DNA of 64,000 bases, taken from the NCBI GenBank assembly GCA_030062745.1, contig CP099839.1, positions 24,603,324-24,667,323 on the forward strand, read 5' to 3'. The notes below the pieces were generated by a model. That model had not been told where the DNA came from, ran no database searches, and saw only the letters and a list, made by a program, of their open reading frames with translations. Both the position numbers and the translations under genes were made by a program. Origin of the DNA: Capitulum mitella. Lineage: Eukaryota; Arthropoda; Thecostraca; Pollicipedomorpha; Pollicipedidae. Position 1 is the first letter of the stretch. Each line of letters begins with the position of its first letter. This document shows positions 21,341-33,400 of this stretch, piece by piece.

Positions 21341-23510
21341 ATTTCTCAGCAGTAACAAGAAATAAAATGTCCTTTTCACATTACCCCGAGGCCGCCTCTG
21401 ATTTTTATCTTCATTGAGATATATGGCATGTGATAGCTATGTATGTAGAACTGACAAAACCAGTCACAAAAGGTCCAGTTGTCTGTTAGGCCCACTAAAC
21501 ATGTTATTGGGCGAAATATGCACCCAAAAACCGGTGTTTGAAGACGTCCCTTGCAGCATACATAAGTAAATTACATGCGTAAATTAGCAGAAAGATGTCT
21601 ATATCATACTTAATCTTTCGTTTATTCACTCCAGTCAGAAATTCTTGATAATAAGAATATGCAAATGCCCGTCTTTTCTGTGCCTGGATCTGCCATTGAC
21701 CAATATTCTTTTTTAATGCTTGAAACTGTGCAGGTTACATAAAAATTGTGATCATTTGAACGTGGCATTATGAGCGACAGCAAAATGGCACATGACCACG
21801 TCGAAATACGCAATCTCCAGACAGCGCAATATTCCTCAAACATACCTCACAAAAAACGCGTCCTGGACTCGCCTCTAGAAGCGAAATTTTTTAACTTTTG
21901 TCACATGTGAAAACATGTTTAAGAAAAACCACGGAGTTTTGTAAAGCAGCTCTCAAAAACCCGAAAATGGAGAGCGGAAGACCGGAGGGGGTTGAAATCA
22001 GCCCCCCCCCCTCCAGCACGGAGTGGGGTTAAGAGGCAACTCTGTTTGGGGCCAAGTATTTGTGAGTTTCGCTGTCACCTTTCCGTGCTCTGTGAACTCT
22101 TCCGGCTGCATTCTTCGAATGGTAATGCAAGGAGTCAAAATAGATTGCCTCAATCAATCATCATCAGTACAATGTCACAGAGCTCACTGTGATTGTAATC
22201 ACCCATGAAACTGAAAAGCATTTGCAATTCATTGTGAGTACTTTGGGCCGATTCGTGTACACTCCATTTCCATTCTAAGAAAAATGAAGGTTGCGCAAAA
22301 ATGCCTCTTTTAGGACAGATCCTTCTCGGGATAAGCGTCTTGTTCCGGAAGCTCTAAACTCAAGCAGTGGAACGCGATAGGCCAAGCTATCAATAAAGTG
22401 AATGCTTTTAAACCTGGGCCACCGGAATAATATTCTCGTAAACGGCTTGCCCTCGCCATAAGATAAGCAAACTCTCAGGAGCTACACCACCAAACACATT
22501 ATTCGACGAGATAAAACCGTTTAAGAACGCAGTGTAAGAAGCATTGCTCACCTGCTCTGCGAATGCTTGACGAGGTCAGCAAGTCTGTATGACATCCAAG
22601 CAATATCACTAGACGCTGGCTTCACCTTTGTGTGCGCCCTTCCACGCATAATCAGGCCGAACACATCACGCGAGCCGGGACTGAAGCGTCGCGTTTACTC
22701 AGCGTGGCGGAAATGCCCGGTAGCTCGGTGCACTGCCGCTCTCCCGCCCCGCCGATGCTAATCATCAGCTGAGGCCGGACAGGCACGAGCCGGGACTCTG
22801 CTGGCCAACAGCAGTCTAGCATGGGCACTTCGTTCTCAGCAGCGATCTGCCATGTCGGTGCTGACTGACGCCTGCTAGCAGAGGGTGCATCTTCCACCGG
22901 TATCACCTGCCGATGTCTCGTTGCGTCACATCACTTGTCACGCGGTCCTCTCGGTATGTGCCGCGGCCGTCATCCGAGGCGATTCGTTGCGTCTCAGCAC
23001 TGAAGCACGGTCTGAACCTGGCAGCGTCGTCACGTCCTTCCATAGGCCTTGATACCGAGAAATGATTTCTCCGCCGAACAATTCTGACAGTGTCCTGAAG
23101 AAAACAAATTACGCTCAGAAATCCATTTGGGTCAGTTAAAGATACATCGACCAAGTTTCCTGATTAAAACAAGGTATGTAACCCAGGGCGACTTAATGAA
23201 TGTGTTTCCGTTTAGCTAAGAACTGTTTCAGACCAAGGATTCGGCAGCTACGCATCAGCAAACCGCAAGAGAAACTGGTGAGACGTTCCATCTTTTACCC
23301 TTTGAAGCAAATAAGTCAAACATCAGTATCCCATGCATCCTGCATATAGACCCACCAGTACTTGTACTTTGCATAACATTTTGTCTGTCTCCCGCACATC
23401 AGCCACGGCAGGCTGAAATTTCACATGTTAACTGCGCAACATGGTCTTTGCAGAGACCTTGCTCTCTGTTGCAAACTGAGACACACACATACACACACGG
23501 CGTTCCATAC

Positions 23511-23513
<3 letters not shown>
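21341..23513. other. Intergenic, no gene seen
   Basis: Mixed sequence with a C-run at about 22002-22010 and a modestly CpG-rich patch at about 22670-23040. No exon identified. Confidence 0.5.

Positions 23514-23550
<37 letters not shown>
23514..23550. repeat. (TA)n microsatellite
   Basis: Uninterrupted alternating TA of about 37 bp, preceded by an imperfect CA-rich stretch (23484-23500). Confidence 0.95.
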
Positions 23551-23553
<3 letters not shown>

Positions 23554-24291
23554 AATGGCACGGTTAATGGTATGGCCTTAATGGTCGGTTATAGATTACA
23601 TTACCACATTAAGGATTGTTTACATTATCCAGAACTGGTAGGACCACCGCCCTGTATTTCCCTTGGGATTTTCAGGCATGTTTTCACAGTCACTGTCAAT
23701 AAACTTGGAGCATTTCACGTATGTCAAAGTCTGCTAATGCGGCTGGTCATGTGCGCTCCGTGCATGCGATCGTTGCAAAACTGTCTTCGGCATAATACCA
23801 GTGTTTTCAGGGACGTTCAGCACAGAAGAAATGCATGCAAATTTCCGTATTTGATGCTTAGTTGAATGGAAGCCAAATCGGACATTCATAAGCATGAGGC
23901 CGTGTCAAGCCACAAACTGTCATCACAGTTGGATCACAGCGGATTATGGGGAAAGAATGTTTTGGGCCTGTCAACGGATCTGAATTAAGGCCTGGATCTC
24001 ATTCTCGGCCGTAATTTCTCTCGTGACTGTGAATGTCTTTGCAATCAGGATATGTTCTTTCCGAACCGTTTTCACTACTTTGCTACTTTGCTAATAGCGA
24101 ATTTTATTGGATGCTTCCCTTCCGAAGGGTTGTTGGTTGTTCTCTTTCACCCGAATACGCCAGATATGGGAAAAGTCCGCTGGGCAGTCGCTCACTATCT
24201 ATTCCGCAGGCCCGTTTTTCGCTGTGTATTTCAGCTTCAGCCACCAACCGAACGACTGCACTGGGAATGGACGCCTCATTTCCCGGTGACG

Positions 24292-24376
24292 CTGGAAGCC
24301 GTTGGTTGGTTTTTGGGGCTTAGGGGCGCACCGACTACAGGGTCATTCGGTGCCCATAACTTGTCTGGAAGCCGTT
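24292..24376 (+). mobile_element. Ultrashort retroposon-like element, copy 2, with target-site duplication
   Basis: The same 55-bp core lies at 24302-24356, with three substitutions against the copy at 19058. It is flanked by a different perfect direct repeat, CTGGAAGCCGTT, at 24292-24303 and 24365-24376. An extra 8 bp, TAACTTGT, follows the core before the right repeat. The hairpin is kept: TCGGTGCCC still pairs with GGGC-ACCGA by shifting the two-base bulge. Confidence 0.75.
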
Positions 24377-26470
24377 AATATGGCGCGATGCCAAACGCAG
24401 CCAACGAATCGCCCTCGTGAACGCTGGGAAAACAATAACGCCTATTTCAATGTGTTGGGAGTAATGCCAAGGCTAACCGGGTTAATTCTTTTAAGTAACC
24501 TTATATTCATCCGACGCCGGGAAAAGTTGCGGACTTTAAGTTCCTATTTTTTGTTTTGTGGTAACCACAAGATGAAAAATTTACAACACCGACTGCCAAA
24601 AACAATAGCAATTTTGGACAAACTGTCCTTGCTCTATTTGGTAAAGACTGGCTTACTTAAAAGATAAGATCCTGAATGGCAGAGACATGACCCGCCACAG
24701 CAGTTTTAAATAGAACGAGATAGTCATGTCCTTCTTACTTATTTTCTCAACATATGACGTCTACACCTTGACATGCTAATGATCTATGACCTCTCTCTCT
24801 CTCTCTCTCTCTCTCGAGGATATGCCATGGAAAAACATGATGAGGCGATGGTCATCATATGCTAGCTTTTGAAGCGTTTTACACCACTCACTTTTACTGT
24901 AAGCATATCTGCCTTATTCTGCATGAACGTCACCTATGATATGGTGTCAGTGACATCCGAATTCTGGTCATTTCTCGGGTGAAATACACCTCAGGTCAAA
25001 ATCATGAGTTAAGGTCAACGACTTTTCACCTTTTGCTGGTCTCGGAGGTGACCAAGTGACTCATCAAGTGACCCGAAGCGCTGGTTTTATAAAGATTAGG
25101 GTCAGTTCCTATTCACCATCAGAAGTTGTTGAAGAGCCATATAGGGCATGGCCTATGGGGCCCCGTAAAAACTCCCTTATAAATATATTATAAATATCTC
25201 ATAAAATCCACTGGAAACCGAAATCTGCTCAAATGACCTTCTTTGACTTCTGCAAGTTTGCTGTGAGCTCAAAAGGATCAAACGGACCATCATCATTTCG
25301 CCAAACGACCTTTTGTTTCGTTGCTCTAGGTTGCCAGGTTTAAAAATACCCGGAGGACCATATGTCGAGTCGAACGTTGTCAGATCCTGAATACTGTCCA
25401 GGGTTAACCTACGTGCGCTTTCCGAACCAATGACTGTCCCCTGCCCTGGCTCTCTCAGCCACACAAATGGGCTACGTTACTGATTTTTGCCTGGTGCATG
25501 GCCCTGATGACCAGAACAGTACGAACATGCGCCGTGAAATTCCCTTGCATTACTCGGTCCTGCGATGCAAACTTTTCGATTTCTCCCGGGGAGGACGGTC
25601 ACAGCACATCATATCGGCCTCCTGCGCTCGTCACCAGTTCACGTTTCCGGCGCGGCCCCGTGGCGGATCCCACGTGGCGGTCTTACAGACAACGCCAATG
25701 GAAAAAGCAAACGTGCTGCCATGCCCTGTCACCGAAATTAATTCGCAGGCTAATCCGCGACCTTACTAGGAATGAAATTTACATCTCGAACGGCTCGTCG
25801 CCGGCCCCTCGTATTCGCATGCATTGCCCTCGATTCTAATGCATGGGGTCGGTGATAATCCGCAGTCGCTTGGCCTTTATGGATTCGTCGCCCTGACAGA
25901 TCGTGCTTTTAGGAGTCAAATTTGTGGCATGCACGACGATGTATCGACCTTTTGATTGCACTTTGCTGTCGATTTACTGGATCTACTTCTTCTAACCACT
26001 GATGGTTAGTTTGCATAACTGCGTAATACCAGGAAAAGATCGGACAGTATCCTCGCTTGTGAAACGCAGTCGATCTCTCACGACCAGTTGGTCATTCAGT
26101 ACTTTTCCAGGAAAAATACAATGTATCGACTCCATTGTTCGATTAAAACAGAGCAGTTACGCCAGGGTTACACTACTGGCCGATGGTAAGGAACCATGAA
26201 ATGAACAAGGCATTTCTTTCCACAAGGTGCCTACATGCATAATTTTCCAGTCCTCGAAAGCTTGGAGAAAGATGAAATACGTTTTCCCAGCCTCTTCCAT
26301 CCCCGAATGTCAAAGCTAAGACGGCCAATGGCCCTCCCCTTTCCAATGTTACTCCTCCGTCAGACGCAGTGGAGTGCATGGCTCATAGTCTCATTTAATT
26401 CCCAGACACCGGCTAGCAACAGTCCGCCAGTGCCTCTTCCAAGTGAGGGGTCGCCAATCGCATTATCAGG
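24377..26470. other. Intergenic, no gene seen
   Basis: Contains a (CT)n tract at 24789-24815 and a smaller group of AGGTCA hexamers at 24990-25050. Open frames are short and lack recognisable motifs. Confidence 0.5.
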
Positions 26471-26489
26471 GTCCGCTGCCTTTCAGGCG

Positions 26490-26934
26490 ACGTCACAAGA
26501 AAAGACCGGTCGTCCGTCGGATAACGCCAGAGACCGGTCGTCCGCCGGGTGGCGTCAGAGACGGGTCATCCGCAGGGTGACGCCACCGGAAATGACCGGT
26601 CGTCCGCCAGGCAAGGTCATCAGAGGTGACCGGTCATCCACCGGCTGACGTCACCGGAGATGACCGGTCGTCCTCCAGGCAAGGTCACTTCAGATGACTG
26701 GTCGTTCGCCGGGTAACGTCACCACAAATGACCGGTCGTCCGTCGGGTGACATCACCAGAGATGACCAGTCATCCTCCGAGTAGGGTCACTTCGGATGAC
26801 CGGTCGTCCTCCGGGTAAGGTCACCACAGATGACCGGTCGTCCGCCGAGTAAGGTCACCACAGATGACCGGTTGTTCGCCGGGTAAAGTCACCACAGATG
26901 ACCGGTCGTCCGCCGGCTGACGTCACAGGAGGCA
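26490..26934 (+). repeat. 34-bp minisatellite, about 13 copies
   Basis: Units of about 34 bp with consensus GATGACCGGTCGTCCGCCGG followed by GTAAGGTCACCACA. Each unit carries the palindrome GACCGGTC, and several carry GGTGACGTCACC-like CRE palindromes. Copies diverge by a few bases each; the right-hand units are the most regular. Confidence 0.92.
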
Positions 26935-27064
26935 GGCGCGACACGTGTAGGTCGCAGCTGTGGGACAGCCGGCGGCGCGTGGTCGAGCCGGTGGCGACCA
27001 ATTGACCGGGAGTTTTAGCACAGGAGTCAGCGGCCGCGTGGTGCGGCAGAAATAGCCGGGGGCG

Positions 27065-27352
27065 ATGGCTGCGCCGTCCGCGGGATCACTAACTACGGGA
27101 TCAGACGACGTTAACAGCGGATCTGGCGCGGAACTTTACCAGATCCTCCGCCGCGATCGCCTTGCGAATCGAGTTGCCATCGCAGACACAATTTACTGCG
27201 GCAGAGCCGACGTCGCCAATGCTTGGAGAATGGCGCGACCTTTCCGACGGCGGAATTTAAGGAGATGGTTGAACTCGCAGTTGAAACTGAAGCAGTTAAA
27301 TTACCGTCAATGTAGAGAAGAAGTTCTACAATTGAGTGCTGCGCAGTATTAG
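27065..27352 (+). CDS. Candidate small open frame, 95 aa, unrecognised
   Basis: Starts at an ATG in a good context (GGGGCGATGGCTGCG) next to a CpG-rich patch and runs 95 codons to TAG. It begins MAAPSAGSLTTGSDDV and becomes Arg/Leu-rich and helical (LRRWLNSQLKLKQLNY). No family recognised and no splice evidence. It could equally be chance or a first exon. Confidence 0.2.
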   Translation: MAAPSAGSLTTGSDDVNSGSGAELYQILRRDRLANRVAIADTIYCGRADVANAWRMARPFRRRNLRRWLNSQLKLKQLNYRQCREEVLQLSAAQY

Positions 27353-28380
27353 TGATGAGGAGCCACGCATGCCACTCACTGTTAGTGGGCTTTTGCAAAG
27401 AAAATTGTTTCTTCTAATTTGTTTATTGTCGGATTACAGCCGTTCAAGGGTTTCGCGGCGAGCGTTGGAATCATTTAGACTTGAACACAGCATTTGGCTC
27501 AGGAAAACTGAATAGCCACTGGGTGATTTTAAGAAGTTGGCATGCATGATCAATTCAAAGTTGCAAAAAGACACAAGCACTCATGAGCAACTAAATAGCA
27601 GCAGCCATCAGAATCTAAAACAGTGGTTCTTCACAGTTTTTTTTGCGCTCGAAATCGAGAAATGGTGCAACTAATAAATAGATACATGACATTTTACAAA
27701 GCACCCGAAGCATATGGAAATGATTTCATGCATTTCATAATATGTCTTTTGTTACCATCTATTCAGAATGGCAGATACAAAAATATCACGAAGTCTTCCT
27801 TTCCACACACAACCAGCATTGGAATGCTTTCAGCTAAAAGTACCTTTGTCTGAGATGGAACACTTAATTGGCGGTGACTGCACTAGATCCAGCCCAGAAT
27901 CCGAATGGATGGACTGAATCGACTTTCAGATAACGTAAAGAAACGGCCAATGGTTTCCTTGGAACTCGACGTCCCCATTTGATTTTGCTGATACGGTCAT
28001 TTGCGATGAGATTCTAACACAACACGAATTCGACAGGAATGGTCTATTTGTTTGCTTTTAATCTTATCACTATTATATATATATATACATATATATATAT
28101 CGGTATTCTGCCTTTCTGATGTAGTGTGTGACAGGCACTCTAGAAAAAATATATATGAAAACGCGGGAGCTTTACCAGAAAGAGGTGTTTGGCAAATGAA
28201 ATGTTTCAAAACTCAGTACTGTCTGACAGTTGCCCTAGATATTCATCTTCATCTTTTGTAATTTTCCATCGGAATCTGAGCACTTGCCACGGCTACGCAA
28301 TAAGTGAACCGCTTCAGCGCTCTGATCTACCGAAAGAGATTGAACCGAATCTGGCAGGCGATAAAGACGGCTACGGGACT
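27353..28380. other. Intergenic, AT-rich, with TA microsatellite
   Basis: No exon recognised. An interrupted (TA)n tract lies at 28074-28100. Confidence 0.55.
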
Positions 28381-29060
28381 CGGAGGGCGGGACTCCGGGC
28401 GGCGGTCACCTGAGGCGGCCACGGCCGGCACTGACGCCGATCATAAGTACCGCTGATCTGGCGTGGGTGTGGAGCGGGGGGGGACGGGCTCGTCCACCGG
28501 CGGTCGGCGCAGGCGGCCGCGGCGCCGGCGGCGCGGCGGCGGCGGCGGCGCGGCGGCCGGTCGGCCGGCGCGGCTCGGCCCGCTCAGTGCGGACCGGCGG
28601 CCGCTCCGCACCGCATGGGCCGGGCCCGTCCGGCGGCCGACCATGGCCGAGTGCTTGACACTGCCGCCGGAGCTGGGCGCGTCTTTCAACGGCAGCGCGT
28701 GCGGCGCCGCCGAGCCGGGCGAGCAGCCGCGCTTCCCCGCCTATGTGCGCGTGCTGGTCACGCTGGCCTGCTCGCTGATCCTGGCCGTCGGCGTCGTCGG
28801 CAACGTGCTGGTGCCGCTTGTGATCTGGCGCAACCGCGAGCTACGCAATTCGACGAACTTCTTCCTGTTGAACCTGAGCCTGGCCGACCTGTTCGTGCTG
28901 CTGCTGTGCATGCCCAAGGTGCTCGTGGAGGTGCACACTCGGCCGGAGGTGTGGATCCTCGGCAGGACCGTCTGTGAGTACCGCGGCCGCCGTCGGCGCC
29001 GCCGCCGCCGCCGGCGCCGGCGGCTCTTTGACGCGTACTGGTTTATTTTGACTGGCCTGT
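28380..29060 (+). promoter_or_regulatory. CpG island around the ETHR-like first coding exon
   Basis: Abrupt GC- and CpG-rich block covering the 5' flank, the first coding exon and the start of the intron, which opens with a run of CGCCGC trinucleotides. No TATA box is obvious. A promoter role is inferred from position only. Confidence 0.5.
28643..28973 (+). CDS. ETHR: Ecdysis-triggering hormone receptor-like class A GPCR, first coding exon
   Basis: Neuropeptide GPCR that in insects receives ecdysis-triggering hormone and starts the moulting motor programme. Of 110 codons, residues 1-35 are an extracellular N-terminus with one N-glycosylation site (NGS). TM1 is VTLACSLILAVGVVGNVLVP with the class A GN pair. 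An intracellular loop carries RNRELRNSTN. TM2 is FFLLNLSLADLFVLLLCMP with the invariant LxxAD. VLVEVHTRPEVWILGRTVC leads to the TM3 cysteine. The NSTN and LVEVxxRPExWxLG blocks are typical of ETHR. The ATG at 28643 has a strong context (GACCATGG). The exon ends TCT|GTGAGT in phase 1, splitting the conserved Cys codon. The frame is open upstream of the ATG but reads as low-complexity Arg/Gly. A TRH-receptor-like relative is the main alternative. Confidence 0.8.
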
Positions 29061-29520
29061 TGAGCCTCCAGGCTGTCGGCAGGTGCGTGCTTGGTCGTGA
29101 GGTGATGCGTGGAGCGATGGTGGGGCCGAGCGTGCTGCGTTGTGGCGCGGGGAATTGGATAAATCGTCGGTGGTTCTGTTGAACTGCTGGCAGTTTCTCT
29201 GGTGTTCTCATCAGGCCGATGGTGAAGGAGGCTATTTACGCTACGCTCTAGTTGAAGAATGGTTTGTTGTCTTGTCAAACGGAGAATTCATTGGCTTCAA
29301 AGGCATCTGCTGAAAGAAATGGGAAATCAGCAGTCGTTTGCTCTAATGAAATGTGCTGTTCAGGGGACAATGGGTGTTCTGAAACCTTCACTAATAAGGC
29401 AGCTTGGTCTGAAAAATAATAGAGCCGTTTTAGTTTGCTAATACATTTGTATTTCAAGCTCCAAAGCAGACTGACAGAAGAGAGCAAAATCTACTACGGC
29501 GATTGCGAATCTGTTACGGC
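29061..29520 (+). other. Probable ETHR-like intron
   Basis: Sequence after the 28974 donor. No exon resembling TM3-TM7 appears here or further right in the window, so the intron may extend beyond it. Confidence 0.5.
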
Positions 29521-29525
29521 TGAGC

Positions 29526-29685
29526 CTTTCCCATTGACGTTCACGCATCAGAAGCCATGACATCGCCTAGCGTACCGAGGCGCAGGTTCAAATGAACTCG
29601 CCCCTGTATAGCTTTCCCTTCGAAATGAATCTTTCCGATTGAAGTTAACGCGTTAGATGCCAGGACGCCGCCTCGCGATTACATC
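29526..29685 (+). repeat. Diverged duplication, spacing about 105 bp
   Basis: CTTTCCCATTGACGTTCACG at 29526 matches CTTTCCGATTGAAGTTAACG at 29631. Similarity continues through the following 25-30 bases (ATCAGAAGCCATGACATCGC against GTTAGATGCCAGGACGCCGC). Confidence 0.65.
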
Positions 29686-30159
29686 AGCGAATCGATTTGC
29701 AGTAATAAGAAGGGTAATAGTTTGCTTTAAACCACAACGTATTAGTTAGGAGGCGCGGTACGGAGTGACTCCGGCAATGGGGTGATGATTAATTGAGCGC
29801 GGTGCGTCACATTTTATCACATTCCCATCCCGGGCACGTACGTCGAGCGTCTATTCCAATACTGCCCCGAATCCCGAGCGTTTCGGGTGGCGCGAGCCAG
29901 CGGCACACACGCCTCGAGTCGCCATTACTCGGCATGCAGCTCGCGACCGACCCCGCGGCCCAGCGGCGGCGGGGTCGACTCGACCGGGGGTCGCAAGGCG
30001 ACAGACGCCTGTCGCCGCCGCCACCCACCGTGTGAAGGCCGCTCTGTCCCGTGCTGGATTCCCGCGCCGCTCGTCCGTCTCTTTGACTCTCTCGGCTCGC
30101 ACCTGTCGTGCGCCGCATACCGGTCGGATGTCGCGGACCGGCGAAAGGCGTCACCCGCG

Positions 30160-30403
30160 CTCGTGTACCGTCTCCTCCTGTGGAGGTCCGGTGGGGGAGG
30201 GCGCCCCCGCTCATGTACCGTCTCCCCGTGTGGAGGTCCGGTGGAGGGGACAACCCCGCTTGTGTACCGTCTTCCGGTGTGGAGGTCTAGTGGAAGGGAC
30301 ACGCCAGCTCATGTACCATCTCCTCGTGTGAAGGTCTGGTGGAGGGGACACTTCCGTTCATGTCACCATCTTCCAGTGACAAGGTCCGGCGAACATGAAA
30401 TCG
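30160..30403 (+). repeat. 49-bp minisatellite, about 5 copies
   Basis: Units start near 30160, 30210, 30259, 30308 and 30357 and share CTCATGTACCGTCTCC, then GTGTGGAGGTCCGGTGGA and GGGGACA. The last unit is the most diverged. A CpG-rich stretch (29840-30160) precedes it. Confidence 0.88.
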
Positions 30404-33400
30404 CGGAGTGCTGAGTTCATCTCCCCAAATTACACCTGATGACCTTTCGAAACTTTCTGAGCTTCATTCACGTGCTGGGCTTAAAAGATGACGGTGTGCT
30501 TCCGGCTTGCTCAGTCAGCCAGAGATTACGAAAATTAAAAGGAAGGTTTATGACGTCGGCCGCCCCATGGACCGTGCCTTCACCAGCGTGTGCTCATTCA
30601 CTTTTAAGAAAAGGTTGCCGTGGGTGTATGGTGTACATACTCTTAAGTGACCAACTGCATGTGAGACATGAGAAACGACAAAACTGGTTGTGCTTATGCG
30701 CGTCGAGTAGCTACTTTTTACGATGACGCTGAACAGTTTCCATGTAAAAATCTGGCGCCTCTGAGTCGCTCACAATGCGTTGCTTATCTGGTCACACAGT
30801 TACCGTTTGCTCCAGAAGGTTGTGGAAAGCCTTGAGGACATTACTGAAACATTCCAAGAATTATGCTACTGCTTAATGTCATCCGTAGGCAATCAGCCCA
30901 TTGGTGTTGTGCATGTTTTTGAAGGTTCCGATATACGTGATATACGTGAATATGGGAGTGAAAGTGGTATTTGATTTCACTGAAATGACTTGCATCATCT
31001 GTTTAATTTGGTCGCCTTTGGACAGCCTAGCGTTATATTTATGTTCTTTAATTCTGAAGGAACGGTTCCGACAAACAAGCGTTTAGAATTAAAAACTTGC
31101 AAGTGCACTGAAAATTTCAAACTGACCATAGTTGTTAATTTATCGTAGAGGCAACGTTCGATTTGAGTTGATTTGTTGCATTGCAGTCGTTAATAATTTT
31201 TGTCAGAGGGCCCATACTAGGCTCTCGCACGAGCATGCCAAAGACAAGGGGTTCCGGGCGAGAGGGTAAAGCTAAATTTCCGTCTCAGTCACGTCACGAA
31301 CACGTTGCTGCGTAACGACATGTGAATGTAATGTCCGGTCTCAAAGTGGCAATGGAGGATCCCGAAGAACATTTTCGTCCAGCCTCCTGCAGAGCTGATT
31401 AATGCGACCAGTCCTGGTTCCACCACGTCATTCATCACTGTTCTCCCAGGTCGTGAAAACCTCCATGGGACCTTTGCGCCGCCGTACAGGCAACAGCTAA
31501 TCGATGAGAAGTCAGCCGTAGCATCAATGATTGTCTTGCGGACATTACCCGACGTCCAGTCACGGTCCATTAATATATAGCATTTCTGCGCAGGAATTTA
31601 AGGGGAATGACCGCTTATCGCACGAATGCCAACAATGAGAATGTCAGGGTGGTTTTACTCGGCATTAAAAATGTGCGGCGTGGTGGACGGAAGTCCTCAA
31701 GTGTGCCACATTTCCAGTTCCCTCGCTATGTAGTCCCCAAAGAAGTCAGATTTGCTCGATTATAGCAATTAAAATACCTCAGGCTGGTTCACTCTGATAC
31801 AAAAGTCAAGGAAAGGTCGGGAGACTGCGTTCCATTCATAAATGGTGTGGAACGGTCCCGGTCAATCAGAAACACATTTGACTGGCATATCTGCCATGTT
31901 TGGCCTTGGCTGCTGTCCCTGGAGCCACCAGTGCGAAACTGAGATGCCTCAAGTCAAACAGCCTTTATCGTCCATGACGCTAACAAGGCACGTTCTGCGG
32001 TTGAGCGCCATCATATTGGTCGCCCTTCGTAACGGGTCGCTACAAATTGTTATGATAAAAAGATATCAGCGTCAAGTGTGCTGGAGTCTTTTTGACATGG
32101 GTTTGGAAATACGATACATTCATGAAGTTCCGGCATGCATCTTTTATATGTGTTTACCATTAACAACATTAATAAATCTTTCAGCATATCCAGTGTCTCT
32201 CGAATGCAGAACCAGATATGTGTATCAACTTGTTATGTTACTCCGTCTCATTAACCTAACCCTTCATGCCTGGTGTTAGATGAGAAGACTTTTGGACGAA
32301 AGTTGGGTGTTCTACGAAAAGGATCTTCATTTCCTTGTAGGAATAAAATCACTGGCACGGTTCGACGGTGTTTCTGCTGATCACTTCAGGAACGGTTGTT
32401 TAGCAAAAGGATCAACGCTTCTGGTTTCGCATTTTATTAGGATGCTGGGTGTAATCCTCCGAACTGTCCTCATGCACGTCTAGAATAGGCCGCATTAAAC
32501 AGAGCCCACGCATGCTGACCATATGTGCACATTTTCGTATTAGGTGGCGGGGCAGAAGTAGGACAGCTGGCGGACGGAGGGTGGCCTTTTTTGTGCAGAC
32601 TGCTCCCAAACCACGATAAATCTCTCCGAACTGTTCTGGCAAGGACTGCTATGCCGGTCCGCGATTCGCCCGCGGATGGAAGCATTGGCGTTTACTTCAG
32701 TACGAGGGCAATGGCTTGCTTTATGGAGTGTCCGTCAACAAGAAAATTTCAAGGATGTGACGCAAAAAATTCAAAAGTCGGAAAAAATTTTCCCTGCCGC
32801 CCTGTCGGACCCATATGCCATGATCCATCTGTTCGACGTGGAACGGGGACGATGGCGATGTTATCACACGGAAATAACAAATTTTGCCATTTCAAGATAC
32901 TGCAGATGAGATGAGAAGAGAACATACAGACCAGAGCATACCTAGGTACGAAGAGGTGTGCTATGTTTTCACCAATTTCCGCTTTTGGTGTTTGGGTAAA
33001 ACGAACGTCTTAAGAAATTTTTTTCTGTCTGAAACTGTAGCTGTACTGTTCAAGAAAGCAGGCCAGACAATCTTCCGCCGTAATCAGTGACAGTAATACC
33101 AGCGTTTAGTGACCGCTTGAATTTTCTCATTGTAGTGGCCCCACATTCCAGCTATCCGTGCATCTGATATCTTTTTCCCGTGCATTACGCTGACATATTT
33201 GTAAACATCTCAACTGGGACAGAGATCACCCCGCGACTTGTTAATTTTCTGCCTTGGACCATGAGATGTAAAGCCATTGTTTCGGTCTTTAGATAACCCA
33301 CATCCTGGACAGTGATACTATGTCATGGTTCGCCACACCTTGCTTGCCAGGGCGAAGGCCACTGATACATTTTATAATATAATAATGTTTATCTAACGAC

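Noticed and set aside
26490..26934. CRISPR-like regular array
   Set aside because: Units are contiguous and degenerate with no unique spacers, in a eukaryotic genome. It is a minisatellite.
28463..28642. In-frame N-terminal extension of the receptor
   Set aside because: Arg/Gly-rich low complexity. The ATG at 28643 has the better context and gives a normal receptor N-terminus.
29585..29605. Possible tRNA B box (GGTTCAAATGA)
   Set aside because: No A box at the right distance and no cloverleaf could be drawn.
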